This document shows positions 1 to 8,464 of a stretch of DNA of 64,000 bases, in pieces (within the stretch, counting starts at the first letter, position 1; every line of letters begins with the position of its first letter). This DNA comes from Spirosoma oryzicola (GTDB taxonomy: Bacteria; Bacteroidota; Bacteroidia; Cytophagales; Spirosomataceae). Below the pieces are notes generated by a model. That model was given only the letters and a program-made list of their open reading frames with translations, was not told the origin of the DNA and ran no database searches. The position numbers and the translations under genes are program-made. Where the stretch lies: the NCBI RefSeq assembly GCF_021233055.1, contig NZ_CP089541.1, positions 155,294 to 219,293 of the forward strand, read 5' to 3'.

Positions 1-2
1 GT

Positions 3-413
3 ATCTTCACGAGTTCGCTTTGGGCCGCTTCGATTCAACATGCATTGACCGCTCCCTACTTGATCGTTGACTTGAGAGACAACCAGGGCGGGGCTGAGCG
101 AGAGGCTCGAAAATACCTCACTCTTCTAAAGAAGTATGAAAAGAAAGGGCATTTGTATTTACTGCTCAACCAGGACACCATCAGTCAGGCTGAACTCTTT
201 GCGCTGCAATTGAAAGCAGGCAACAACGTGACCACGATCGGTCAGCCCACTAAAGGCATGCTCAACTACGGCAGTAACTATGGCACCTTGCAGACACTGA
301 CTGGGGGGACTACTTGTGTCCAACCAACTGATATGAAAAACGGGGCTAAGCTGTTGGCCTACGAGGATTATGGCATCAGCCCCGACATACTGCTGAGCAA
401 CGGCTCCAACTGA
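3..413 (+). CDS. S41-family (C-terminal processing) peptidase, 5' end outside the window
   Basis: The reading frame is already open at the window edge, so only the C-terminal part of the catalytic domain is present. It contains the S41 core: a DLRDNQGG strand and turn, then ISQAELFALQLKAG, where the serine of ISQAE fits the nucleophile, then IGQPTKGML, where the lysine fits the general base of the Ser-Lys dyad. Such enzymes are usually exported and cleave proteins near their C-termini; the export signal would lie outside the window. The TGA at 411-413 is followed in the same frame by twelve sense codons (LNQILQTIEAQK) and a TAG at 450-452. That peptide looks like a normal S41 tail, so the TGA may be a mutated Trp codon. 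The next gene is also broken, so the region may be decaying. Confidence 0.75.
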   Translation: MFTSSLWAASIQHALTAPYLIVDLRDNQGGAEREARKYLTLLKKYEKKGHLYLLLNQDTISQAELFALQLKAGNNVTTIGQPTKGMLNYGSNYGTLQTLTGGTTCVQPTDMKNGAKLLAYEDYGISPDILLSNGSN

Positions 414-672
414 CTCAATCAAATTTTGCAAACCATCGAAGCCCAGAAATAGTGTTCACTCGTATCACTTTTTGCTGTAAATAGGTCTTGCTGATCAACC
501 CTAGCGATCTTCTAATTGATATGGCTTTGGTCAGCGTTGACAGCCAAACCACTTTCTCATCTAATGTTTAGTTTAGCAACTGGCTGGGCGGTGTAGTCGT
601 GGTCATAACTTTTTAACCATAGGGTAATAAAACCGACTGAGTAGACCTAACAGGATTTTGCTAGACAACGTT

Positions 673-956
673 ATGGAAGATCTCACCAGTGAAACTCGTC
701 AGCTGGTCTGGTTAGCTCTATCAGACTTCTATGCAGATAATGAATTGCAAGCTTCTGGTTTGGCTTATATCCAGCGAATATTTGCCCAAAGCAGTTGCTC
801 GCAAGCTGAGATTAAACGAATCAACTACGAAGAAGTGACCCCGTGTTGCTCAGAAACTTGGGGCGTGTAGCTGGCGTTTGGCAATGCTTTGATAAGGTGT
901 GGCTCATTGATCAGATCAATACCCGATTCAATCACCCTCATGACAATCAGTCCTAG
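673..956 (+). pseudogene. Frameshifted DUF7079-type small protein
   Basis: An ATG at 673 opens a frame reading MEDLTSETRQLVWLALSDFY and running to about 842, where it reads EEVTP. Continuing in that frame gives an out-of-family tail and a stop at 868-870. From 843 a second frame continues the family pattern (VLLRNLGRVAGVWQCFDKVW, then a polar tail) to a TAG at 954-956. The two halves join if one base is missing in the CCCC run near 839-842. Together they give about 94 residues, the size I recall for DUF7079 proteins, whose function is not known to me. Either the gene is a real pseudogene or the assembly has a one-base error in a homopolymer. The family name comes from memory of the pattern and was not searched. 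Confidence 0.6.
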
Positions 957-1293
957 TGACTTCGCTGGTGGTTATGATGTCGACAAGTAGACTGCCACAC
1001 GAAGCCCTGTTTTGAGGTAATCTTTGGCTCAGAAGTCTGATTTGTTTCGATAAAGCAAAAAGCCAAGACCGATCATATTTACTGACAAGGGCGTGCTTTC
1101 AGATACAGTCTTGTAAGAAGTTGCCAAGTGGTGATGTAGGTTAAGGTACAACACTTTAGGCAAGCTACTTGCAAATTAGTTTCTGTCTCTTTATACCTTG
1201 ATTTTACTATCTGCCCAGTGATCCTGCTTCAAAATACCAACCATCGCAGCTCAATCAACGAATATAAACCCTTGCAAAAGCGTAGAAAACCAG
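957..1293. other. Intergenic stretch, no convincing gene
   Basis: All frames are broken by stops. A short stretch around 1060-1100 reads RPIIFTDKG, faintly like the HSDRG segment of IS3-type integrases. No other transposase motif or terminal repeat accompanies it, so I do not call an insertion sequence. Confidence 0.4.
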
Positions 1294-1866
1294 TCAAGGC
1301 AGCTTTGTTTTAAACGAGCCATTTTGAAAATGAACGGTTTCTGCTGCATCAGACGTAAGCTGCCTGCGAGTGTCTCGCAGTAACATAACCTCGAAAGTAC
1401 CTTCCATTTCACCACTTTGTGGGTCATATCTCGTAATCTTGATTGTGGCCGTCCTGGTTAAGTCTGGTTGATATTGATCTCGAATTATATCACCCCCGAT
1501 CAAGGTCGTAAAGCTAACCCCTACTTGATTCGGACTCGCCGAACAAGGCTGGTGCGTTGAAAGAGCGTAGACGCCAACCGCTAGGGGGATTCTGGTGAAA
1601 CTGAGGGATTGATCCCCGCAATAGCCGGCACAGATAGCAGGCGCTCGCAAGCGGGCTTTGGGGTAAGCTAACTTGTTTTGAATCGTCAGATTGATGGTGT
1701 TTGTGCCACACGAGTCACTCGGATTTTTCCAGGCCGTCGAAATACCACTCCAGCCTTGTCCATTCAGAGTCGCCTTGGTATCCTCACCAGCAACAGGATC
1801 TGGCGTAGATTTTGAACAGCCTAGTAGCCCAATCAAGGCAATCAAAAGCCACTGGATCGTCTTCAT
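1294..1866 (-). CDS. Lipoprotein, DUF6252-like
   Basis: The 190-residue product starts with a lipoprotein signal peptide: a hydrophobic run after MKTIQ and a lipobox LLGC, which makes Cys17 the lipidated residue. The mature protein begins with a short NG..W motif (ATLNGQGWSG) and ends with an ITRYDPQSGEMEGTFEV strand pair followed by a final GSF element. This is the layout of DUF6252 lipoproteins common in Bacteroidota, predicted to be small beta-rich envelope proteins. Four other cysteines (in DSCGT, AICAGYCG and QPCSA) could form disulfides outside the cytoplasm. The gene stands alone, with the next minus-strand gene starting about 2.3 kb away. No specific function can be given. Confidence 0.7.
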   Translation of the reverse strand: MKTIQWLLIALIGLLGCSKSTPDPVAGEDTKATLNGQGWSGISTAWKNPSDSCGTNTINLTIQNKLAYPKARLRAPAICAGYCGDQSLSFTRIPLAVGVYALSTHQPCSASPNQVGVSFTTLIGGDIIRDQYQPDLTRTATIKITRYDPQSGEMEGTFEVMLLRDTRRQLTSDAAETVHFQNGSFKTKLP

Positions 1867-2012
1867 AGAATTGTTTTTCTACTTAGACCTCGTTCGACTC
1901 AAAAGCGTTGGAAGGACTGTTATTTACGTATTTATAGGTTAGCTAAGCGCAATACGAATTTAATTGTCGAGGAAGTAAAACGCTGATCTCGGTATCGTAA
2001 AAGGATGCTGAA

Positions 2013-4145
2013 TTATTGGTTTTGTAGCCAACTGATTATTGCCTGTGAATAGCTTTCCGGTTTAACAGATTGCTGAAGACTTAAAGTCGTTTTTTCCTTT
2101 CTCAGCGCTGCGTTATAGATCTCACCTGCCGCTTGTGAGGTAATTTCTTCATTGACAGCGTTCCTCGGATTAATAATCAACACGTTTCGATTACCTAAAA
2201 AGTCAACTAAGAGGGGAAGATCGTACGCCGGCAAAGCACCAGCCACGGCAGAAGGTATAAACTGAGTTTTATAGTTCTTTTCATCCATGATGGCCTGGTA
2301 AGCACTCAAAGCGTTTAGCAATACGATCTGATTAATTTTATTGCAAAACACCGCAGCATGAAGTAAGTCAGGGCCTAGCGTTCCTTGGGCTACTACCGCA
2401 AGCGGTTGGTTGGGACCAATTTGTTCGCTTGTAAGATTTACTAAAATTTCGATTTCCTCCGCTCGTACCGCAACAAGACTTTTATGCGTTAATACGCCTG
2501 TAAACCATAAATTTATCGGGACTCCGTCGATTACTGAATCACCTCCTTTAATAAATCCTGGGCTTAGTTCGCCTGTCCCGCTTAGATCCGGAATAATTAG
2601 TTCATACCCTTCTTTCGCTAGTTGATCTGCCCATTCACCGTTTTTGGCAGCAATTTCTTTGCCCCTGTCGTCCAGCAATATTAAGGTTTTGCTCGGTTTG
2701 CGCTTTGGCTTGATCCACAGTACCGGCAAAAAGTAACTGCCCGTACCTTTAACAAGGTATTTTTCAATCGAGTAGGAATCACGCTGTAACCGTCCAGAAA
2801 AAATCAGTTCTCCTTGTCCAGTTGGCTTTTCATAGCCCGTTATCGTTTCAACTGTTTTTTGTAGCGTAGAGATGGATTTACCTTGACGCACTTTATGGCT
2901 TGAAAGGTATTTTTGGGTCAACGAAAATAAGGATTCACTGGTTAATGAAGCTAAAGCCTGTCCGTTAGGAGTGACATACAAGTCCGCTTCTTTGAAAAGA
3001 GGAACGTTAAGATCCGTGGAACTGCCGGGGTTGTTCAGGTATTTTTGAAAAAAGGTGTAGCAAGCTTCTCTATTTTTAACCGTTGAGATGTGCTCTGCAT
3101 CATCTTCCACCATCGCTAAATCAGTTCCTTTTCCGAAAGCGGTATAGGCTCTCTGCGCTTCATGAAACAGATCACGGGCTCCCTGAATACTGAATATATC
3201 CCGTGTGGTGCTGACAATTAACGTCGGTTTAGGTGCGCGGACCTCCAAATAATCAGCCAGATCAAGCCCATGTTCAAGCCCATAAAGCAAATTTTGTTCA
3301 GCATCCTGGGGGCCTCCCGAGCGCAGTAACTTATCGTACGTAGTCAAGTAACATTCCGGCGCAGCAGCTACGATCCGGTCGTCCATTGCGGCAATGTATG
3401 TGCATTGAGTGCCTCCTCCCGAACGACCCGTAATACCAATGCGGTTTGGGTCTACTTCTGGACGACTAACCAGATAATCGACCGCCCGGATTCCGTCCCA
3501 GATGAAATAATTAGCCGGGGAAAGTCCAGCGATAAACGATTGAACTCCGGGATACGAATGCTCATTGACGGGTAACTGTTTAACGACTGAATCGTCGCCG
3601 TACTGTCTTCGTTCACCCTGACCGATGGGATCGAAAGCCAGTACGACAAAGCCTTTTTTGACATAATTGAGAATCACGCGCTGGTATGGCTCAGCCCTAA
3701 AACCGCTTAAGTTGTGACCGCTGCAATACACGATAGCCGGAAGCTTACCTGTCCGATTCTTGGGGATAAAAAGGCCTGCTGTAACAAAATAATTAGGTCT
3801 TGATTCGAAATAAAGCTTTTCTACGCTAAAATCGTCCCGTTGAATTCGGCCCGTGATCACTGGATTTAGCTGCGTTTTTTCGGGAAACGGACCGATTGCA
3901 ATTGCGAGTTTTCTACGAATTTCTGCTTGCCGTTTTTGCCAGTCGGACTTCGATTTTATCTTTTCGATGGCAACTTGTCGCTGAGCAAGCTGGGTAAAGG
4001 CTCGCTGGCATAAATGCCGGTACAAACTGCTGGACGGTACGGCTGCTTCGTAATTCCAGTATGGTAAAACGGATAGCTCCTGCTGGGCTAGAATAGCATG
4101 GGAAACGAGTATAAATAAACCAATTAATCGACTTCGATTCAGCAT
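2013..4145 (-). CDS. Exported alpha/beta hydrolase, acetyl-xylan-esterase-like, with a degenerate second hydrolase lobe
   Basis: I start at the ATG at 4145, eight codons inside a longer frame, because it leads directly into a signal peptide ending SHAILAQ. The first lobe is an alpha/beta hydrolase of the AXE1/Abhydrolase_7 type. It has an AFDPIGQGERR strand-turn, a nucleophile elbow GRSGGG near residue 242, a candidate acid in STTRDIFS near 315 and a candidate base in DDAEHIS near 350. Such enzymes deacetylate or de-esterify carbohydrates in the periplasm. From about residue 445 the protein repeats the fold: FSGRLQRDSYSIEKY mirrors ITGRIQRDDFSVEKL of lobe one. There the elbow position reads AQGTLG, with no serine. 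The second lobe is therefore probably non-catalytic, perhaps structural or substrate-binding. The substrate is unknown and no polysaccharide genes lie alongside. Confidence 0.82.
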   Translation of the reverse strand: MLNRSRLIGLFILVSHAILAQQELSVLPYWNYEAAVPSSSLYRHLCQRAFTQLAQRQVAIEKIKSKSDWQKRQAEIRRKLAIAIGPFPEKTQLNPVITGRIQRDDFSVEKLYFESRPNYFVTAGLFIPKNRTGKLPAIVYCSGHNLSGFRAEPYQRVILNYVKKGFVVLAFDPIGQGERRQYGDDSVVKQLPVNEHSYPGVQSFIAGLSPANYFIWDGIRAVDYLVSRPEVDPNRIGITGRSGGGTQCTYIAAMDDRIVAAAPECYLTTYDKLLRSGGPQDAEQNLLYGLEHGLDLADYLEVRAPKPTLIVSTTRDIFSIQGARDLFHEAQRAYTAFGKGTDLAMVEDDAEHISTVKNREACYTFFQKYLNNPGSSTDLNVPLFKEADLYVTPNGQALASLTSESLFSLTQKYLSSHKVRQGKSISTLQKTVETITGYEKPTGQGELIFSGRLQRDSYSIEKYLVKGTGSYFLPVLWIKPKRKPSKTLILLDDRGKEIAAKNGEWADQLAKEGYELIIPDLSGTGELSPGFIKGGDSVIDGVPINLWFTGVLTHKSLVAVRAEEIEILVNLTSEQIGPNQPLAVVAQGTLGPDLLHAAVFCNKINQIVLLNALSAYQAIMDEKNYKTQFIPSAVAGALPAYDLPLLVDFLGNRNVLIINPRNAVNEEITSQAAGEIYNAALRKEKTTLSLQQSVKPESYSQAIISWLQNQ

Positions 4146-4406
4146 AGCACGGAGACGGGCAGTCATAAATTTGCAGCGTTAGCAACCTGGATTTTACGCC
4201 ATAGCTGGATTGCGCTCAATTTCAGATTGGGGAATAGAAACCAGCTAATTTCCTTCGTTAAAAGCCCATAACTGAAAACCTCTACCTACCAAGTTTTTGA
4301 CCCGTAGCCAAACTTCGTAACCAAGTGTAACAATTGCTTACAAATCAGTTATAATGTATAGAAAGATTGGGTTAGTGAAGGTGTTTTGATGCGCGTTCAT
4401 TACCAG

Positions 4407-4453
4407 TTAACGAGAAAGGGCCAAAACAGTCTGTTCTGGCCCTTTCTCGTTAA
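4407..4453 (-). terminator. Strong hairpin, probable terminator
   Basis: Two perfect 17-base arms (4407-4423 and 4437-4453, starting TTAACGAGAAAGGGCCA) enclose a 13-base loop. The hairpin lies ten bases past the stop of the minus-strand fragment at 4464, so it probably ended that lost gene. There is no long T run on either side. Confidence 0.7.
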
Positions 4454-4463
4454 TTAAAATTGC

Positions 4464-4664
4464 TTACAGTCTACCGCCGTATACGGACATGGCAAGACCT
4501 CCATACGAGTGACCATCGTTTATATTTCCGTAAGCTGTTATACCAACACCAATCCATTTAAGGATTGCTACAAACCGTGCCCCAAGGGGTAAGCCGACGG
4601 CTGAATAGTTTGTTTTCTCGTATCTACTGATGGTAATAGCGGAGCAAGGCTGTGGGCGAATGAG
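4464..4664 (-). pseudogene. C-terminal fragment of an outer-membrane/secreted protein gene
   Basis: On the minus strand a frame without a start codon runs from an in-frame TAG at 4665-4667 to a TAA at 4464-4466. Its second half reads like the tail of a small beta-barrel or porin-like protein: YSAVGLPLGARFV, GIGVGITAYGNIND, HSYGGLAMSVYGGRL. This glycine- and aromatic-rich alternation, ending a few residues after a GG turn, is common at the C-terminus of conserved Bacteroidota envelope proteins. Only about 60 residues remain. The upstream part has no start and has been replaced by the AraC gene end at 4686, which suggests a deletion or rearrangement. The downstream hairpin terminator is intact. 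Confidence 0.5.
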
Positions 4665-4685
4665 CTAGATTTTGGCAGACGGCGC

Positions 4686-5522
4686 CTATGGTAAAAGTAA
4701 ATTTGTTGGCGCATGACTCAGCGCAGTGGGTGACATGCCGAACTTTTTCTTGAAGGCATACGAGAAGTGAGAAATCGTTTCAAACCCCAGTTCGAGGTAA
4801 ATAGCTGAGGGTTTTTGCTGTTTAGTTTCGATAAGGTATTTGGCTTCGCTCAGCCGCCTGTCCTGTAGCCAGTGACGGGGCGGAACACCAAAGGTTTTAC
4901 CGAAATCACGTTTGAAAGCGGCCAGGCTGCGGCCAGTAAGCTGGGCGAACTTTTCAATGGGTACATTGAAATGAAAGTTACTAAGCATAAACTTCTCCAA
5001 ATCAATTTTGTAAGGAGCAGAAAAATTGAACAGTAAGTCGCGAAGCTGGGGCAAAGCAAGCAAGAGTAATTTGACGCCCTCTTTCAACTTCAGAATACCC
5101 ATCTCGTCGGTTAGGCTTGCTCCCGAGCTGCGAGCGTAGGGAACAATCGACTGAAAATAGCCTTGTAGGAATTCGTTGGTTGGGATTAAGGTATTGAGCA
5201 AACCAGTATACTTCTGGTTTGCTTCGAGCTTTTCTTCTAACGCAATCTTACGCAGCAGCTCCTCCTGCAACGATATGACAATAGTTTCATAGTTACCTCC
5301 GGGTGGCGGAACTTTGGTAAGCGTACCCAATTGGTTTTTGCTGATCAGCAGCATGTCTCCGCCGGTCATCGAAACGGTTTGCCCGGAGGTTTCTAGGATA
5401 AACTCGCCTGAAACCTGTAAAATCAAGGTGTGATGGTTCCATACACATACTTTCTCCCTTCGCTCCGCAGAGTGGTACGAATAAAAGATCACACCGGGTA
5501 GGATTTCGGCTGGACTGGTCAT
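4686..5522 (-). CDS. AraC-family transcriptional regulator
   Basis: This 278-residue protein has an N-terminal cupin-like sensing part (about 1-110, with a HHTLILQVSGEF strand pair) and a C-terminal AraC DNA-binding domain of two helix-turn-helix units (about 175-270). The second HTH carries the family signature: AIYLELGFETISHFSYAFKKKFGMSPTAL. The start codon abuts the stop of the aldo-keto reductase at 5523, with no gap. The two genes are therefore almost certainly co-transcribed, and the regulator probably controls the reductase in response to a small carbonyl or aromatic compound. The inducer cannot be read from the sequence. Confidence 0.88.
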   Translation of the reverse strand: MTSPAEILPGVIFYSYHSAERREKVCVWNHHTLILQVSGEFILETSGQTVSMTGGDMLLISKNQLGTLTKVPPPGGNYETIVISLQEELLRKIALEEKLEANQKYTGLLNTLIPTNEFLQGYFQSIVPYARSSGASLTDEMGILKLKEGVKLLLLALPQLRDLLFNFSAPYKIDLEKFMLSNFHFNVPIEKFAQLTGRSLAAFKRDFGKTFGVPPRHWLQDRRLSEAKYLIETKQQKPSAIYLELGFETISHFSYAFKKKFGMSPTALSHAPTNLLLP

Positions 5523-6494
5523 TTAGCGTTGTAAGTAAGTGCCGCCACGTATGGCACCGACAGCAAATGTAGCGTTTAACGTATTCATCTCTTCTGGGGT
5601 GAATTCAATAGCCATCGCTTCCATATTCTGGGGCAAGCGCGACCGACGGCTCATACTTACTAACGGCATAATATGGTCGCCTTGTTCCTTTACCCAGGCA
5701 ATTGCCAGCTGGGTTGGCGTACAGCCTTTGCTGTTGGCTAGTTGCTTTAAGATGTCGACTTTTTCCAGATTATAAATCAAATTGTCTCCCTGAAAACGAG
5801 AGAAATGGTTTCGATAATCGTCTTGGGGCAGCGGGGCATTCAACTCACCGGTCAACAAGCCTTCCGCCGTATTAGCGAAGGCCACGACAGCAATGCCTAA
5901 TTCCTTAGCGGCAGGCAGCAGATCATTCTCTATTTGACGATCCGCCAGCGAATAGCCGATCTCCAGCGCACTAATGGGATGAATGCGGTTGGCTTGGCGA
6001 AGTTGGTCAGCCGTAATTTCCGAAACGCCAATGGTACGCACTTTTCCTTCTTTGATCAAATCGGCAACCGTCCCAATAATGTCTTCCAGCGGTACGCTGT
6101 TATCCATTCGGCTAGGCTGGTAGAGATCAATGGTGTCAATTCCCAAGCGGGTCAGGGAATAGTTGATAAAGTTCTTGATCGCGACGGGGCGTAGATCCAT
6201 CCCCAACCATTGACCGTTGTGAAAAATAGCCCCAAATTTTACGCTGATGAAGGCATCGTCGCGTCTTCCTTTGATGGCTTTGCCGATCAGCAGTTCGTTA
6301 TGACCAGCTCCGTAGAAGTCGCCGGTGTTTAAAAAATTAATACCTCTGTCCAAGGCTTCATGGATGGTGGCAATGCTTTCGGTTTGGTCAGGAGTAGCCC
6401 CGCCCCAGATCGAAGACATCCGCATACAGCCTAAACCAAGTTTGGAAACGAGTGGTCCGTTTTGACCCAGTTGAATTTTTGCGATAGTTTTCAT
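5523..6494 (-). CDS. Aldo/keto reductase with an atypical active site
   Basis: The 323-residue protein has the AKR barrel pattern: a KLGLGCMRMS start, Asp59 and Tyr61 in NTGDFYG, Lys86 in SVKFG, and the late cofactor region MPLVSMSRRSRL. Three of the four catalytic residues are in place. The fourth, normally His in a YQHR-like motif, is Ser128 (YQPSRMD). Some AKR subgroups carry YQPAR here, so the change is not unique, but catalysis may differ from classical reductases. NADPH-dependent reduction of an aldehyde or ketone is expected. The gene leads a two-gene unit with the AraC regulator and is divergent from the ThiE-like gene at 6794. The 299-base spacer should hold both promoters, but I see no clear -7 box. 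Confidence 0.85.
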   Translation of the reverse strand: MKTIAKIQLGQNGPLVSKLGLGCMRMSSIWGGATPDQTESIATIHEALDRGINFLNTGDFYGAGHNELLIGKAIKGRRDDAFISVKFGAIFHNGQWLGMDLRPVAIKNFINYSLTRLGIDTIDLYQPSRMDNSVPLEDIIGTVADLIKEGKVRTIGVSEITADQLRQANRIHPISALEIGYSLADRQIENDLLPAAKELGIAVVAFANTAEGLLTGELNAPLPQDDYRNHFSRFQGDNLIYNLEKVDILKQLANSKGCTPTQLAIAWVKEQGDHIMPLVSMSRRSRLPQNMEAMAIEFTPEEMNTLNATFAVGAIRGGTYLQR

Positions 6495-6793
6495 GCCACA
6501 AAGATCAATCTTTACAAAACGTGCTAGTTTCTTCTACGGCTCAGCTATTTTGCTTGTACGGCTCATCGAAGCTAGGGCAAGACCAGTGTTTGTGGGCAAA
6601 TGAGATTGGTACAGACCAACTGTTATCTACATCGGAGCAGCGAATCAGCTGTCTTCGTCTTCGCCCTTTTTATTCTACACGGACTTTCTAACAAAGTGAC
6701 TGCTAGAGCACAGTGGAAGGTTTGTTGAGGTCCGCAACTAAAACCATAGTCGATAAAACTAAAAAATAAAACGACATCGGTTATATTTAAGCA

Positions 6794-7399
6794 ATGACTA
6801 CTTTTCAGCTTATTGGAATCGCTGACGAAAACCGACAACGTCCATCTGAAAGCACGCTATTGGCTTTGCTATCTGGTGGACTCGACTATTTTTATGATCG
6901 CTCGGCTGCGGCTGAAACCTCACTGAAAAGCAGCACGAACGCTCGGTCACGTACGTTGCTAGCCGCTCCAAACCCTGGTGAAGTTCGCGCTCCGTTCCGC
7001 TGGCACCTGAAAGAAGCCGACCGAATGCGTTTGTTTGGCAACGAAGAGCCCCTTTCCGAAAAACCGTTTTCGACCAGTATTCATCAACTAAACGACTGGC
7101 CAACTCTAGCCGGTCAGGTTGAACTGGTTTTTTACAGTCCGATATTCCCAAGCATTAGCAAGCCCGGCTATGGTCCTTCGGTTCAGCTAGACAGGCTGGC
7201 CCAGCAGATTAAGCTCATCCGCGAACAGCACGGACATCGGGCTTTACCTCGCCTGATTGGCTTAGGTGGCATTAGCGCCAATAACGTACGGCTGGTCCAT
7301 CAAGCGGGTTTCGACGGGGCTGCTCTGATGGGAGCGCTTTGGCAAAGCCCTAACCCCGTGGCTGCTCTCCAACAAATCAGGGCGTCAATCTACACCTAG
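6794..7399 (+). CDS. Second ThiE/TenI-like thiamine phosphate synthase family protein
   Basis: The 201-residue protein follows the short Bacteroidota ThiE-like subgroup: WHLKEADR, STSIHQLNDW, ELVFYSPIFPSISKPGYG and a C-terminal phosphate site IGLGGISANNV with GFDGAALMGALW. The family either joins the thiazole and pyrimidine phosphates (ThiE) or aromatises the thiazole tautomer (TenI). The early strand that usually ends in LRKP reads YFYDRS here, so the catalytic role is uncertain. A canonical ThiE is encoded in the neighbouring operon, which makes a TenI-like or accessory role more likely. The last 15 bases overlap the 3' end of thiF on the opposite strand. No riboswitch precedes this copy. 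Confidence 0.75.
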   Translation: MTTFQLIGIADENRQRPSESTLLALLSGGLDYFYDRSAAAETSLKSSTNARSRTLLAAPNPGEVRAPFRWHLKEADRMRLFGNEEPLSEKPFSTSIHQLNDWPTLAGQVELVFYSPIFPSISKPGYGPSVQLDRLAQQIKLIREQHGHRALPRLIGLGGISANNVRLVHQAGFDGAALMGALWQSPNPVAALQQIRASIYT

Positions 7400-8464
7400 C
7401 CGCCGAACAGCGTTCAGTCCACCCGCCAGATTCAGCACATTAGCGTAACCATGTTTTCTTAGAAACTGTACCGCCTGACGACTTCGTCCACCCAACTGAC
7501 AATGGATTACAACCGGTCGGTCCGCCGGAACGCGTTCCGGGTGCTGATGTAAAGTTACCAAAGGAATCAGGGTACCGCCCAGGTTATCCCGCCTATATTC
7601 GTCAGCCTCGCGAACATCGATCAATAACGGAGCATCAGGACGGGCCATCCAGTCGAGGAGAGTTGCCGCGTCCAGTTCAGGAACGGAATCGACCACTTCG
7701 ACCGGGCTGCAGACAGGCTGCTGATCGGGTAGCGACTGAATAATTTTGTTGTTGGGGTCGGCAGTCAATGAGAACGTATTGAACGAGCACGTCAGAGCGT
7801 TGAATGTCAGTAAGGTTCCGCTTAGCACGTCACCGATACTCGTGATGAGTTTGATGGCTTCAGCCGCCATCAGGCAGCCGGTAATGCCGGGTAATACCCC
7901 CAGCACCCCCACTTCTCCGCAGGCTTCCAGTTCACTTGGGTCCGGGTACAGGCAGCGGTAAGTGGGACCATCTCCATAATTGAAAACGCTAACCTGTCCT
8001 TCAAATTGGTAGATTGAGCCGAACACCAGCGGTTTATTCAGCAGCACGCAGGCGTCGTTGACTAGATAGCGGGTCGCAAAATTGTCGGAACCGTCGATCA
8101 CCAAATCATACGCACCTAATGTTTTGAGGATATTAGTCTTATCCAGAAAAAAAGGGTATGCCACAACCTGAACGTGCGGATTCTGGCGATTCAGTAGCAG
8201 AGCGGCTACCTCAGCTTTGTTCTGCCCGACATGTTCCGGCGAAAAGAGAATCTGCCGTTGCAGGTTACTTTCGGCCACGCTGTCGCCGTCGATAACACCC
8301 AGCGTACCAACGCCAACAGCCGTCAGGTACTGCGCCACTGGGCATCCCAGCCCACCGGCCCCCACTAAGGCTACCCGCGAACGCTTGAGTTGCTGCTGAC
8401 CGGTCAGGCCAACCTGGGGCAGTCGAATGTGTCGGTCGTACCGATTCAGTTCGGCTTCTGTCAT
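7385..8464 (-). CDS. thiF: ThiF/MoeB-type adenylyltransferase with C-terminal rhodanese domain
   Basis: The N-terminal part (about 1-245) is an E1-like adenylating domain: DRHIRLPQVGLTGQQQLKRS, the nucleotide loop VGAGGLGCP, DGSDNFATRYLVND and GVLGVLPGITG. It would adenylate the C-terminal glycine of ThiS. The C-terminal part (about 265-359) is a rhodanese with the active-site loop HCQLGGRS, which could carry the persulfide sulfur to ThiS. Classical MoeB/ThiF proteins have two CxxC pairs for zinc. Here the first position reads TYRCLYP and the second has no CxxC, so zinc binding is probably lost. The start overlaps the thiH stop by four bases (ATGA). MoeB activity cannot be excluded, but the operon points to ThiF. 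Confidence 0.88.
   Translation of the reverse strand: MTEAELNRYDRHIRLPQVGLTGQQQLKRSRVALVGAGGLGCPVAQYLTAVGVGTLGVIDGDSVAESNLQRQILFSPEHVGQNKAEVAALLLNRQNPHVQVVAYPFFLDKTNILKTLGAYDLVIDGSDNFATRYLVNDACVLLNKPLVFGSIYQFEGQVSVFNYGDGPTYRCLYPDPSELEACGEVGVLGVLPGITGCLMAAEAIKLITSIGDVLSGTLLTFNALTCSFNTFSLTADPNNKIIQSLPDQQPVCSPVEVVDSVPELDAATLLDWMARPDAPLLIDVREADEYRRDNLGGTLIPLVTLHQHPERVPADRPVVIHCQLGGRSRQAVQFLRKHGYANVLNLAGGLNAVRRLGVD

Noticed and set aside
1030..1130. Possible IS3-type transposase remnant (RPIIFTDKG)
   Set aside because: Only one weak motif, with stops on both sides and no terminal repeats or other integrase motif.
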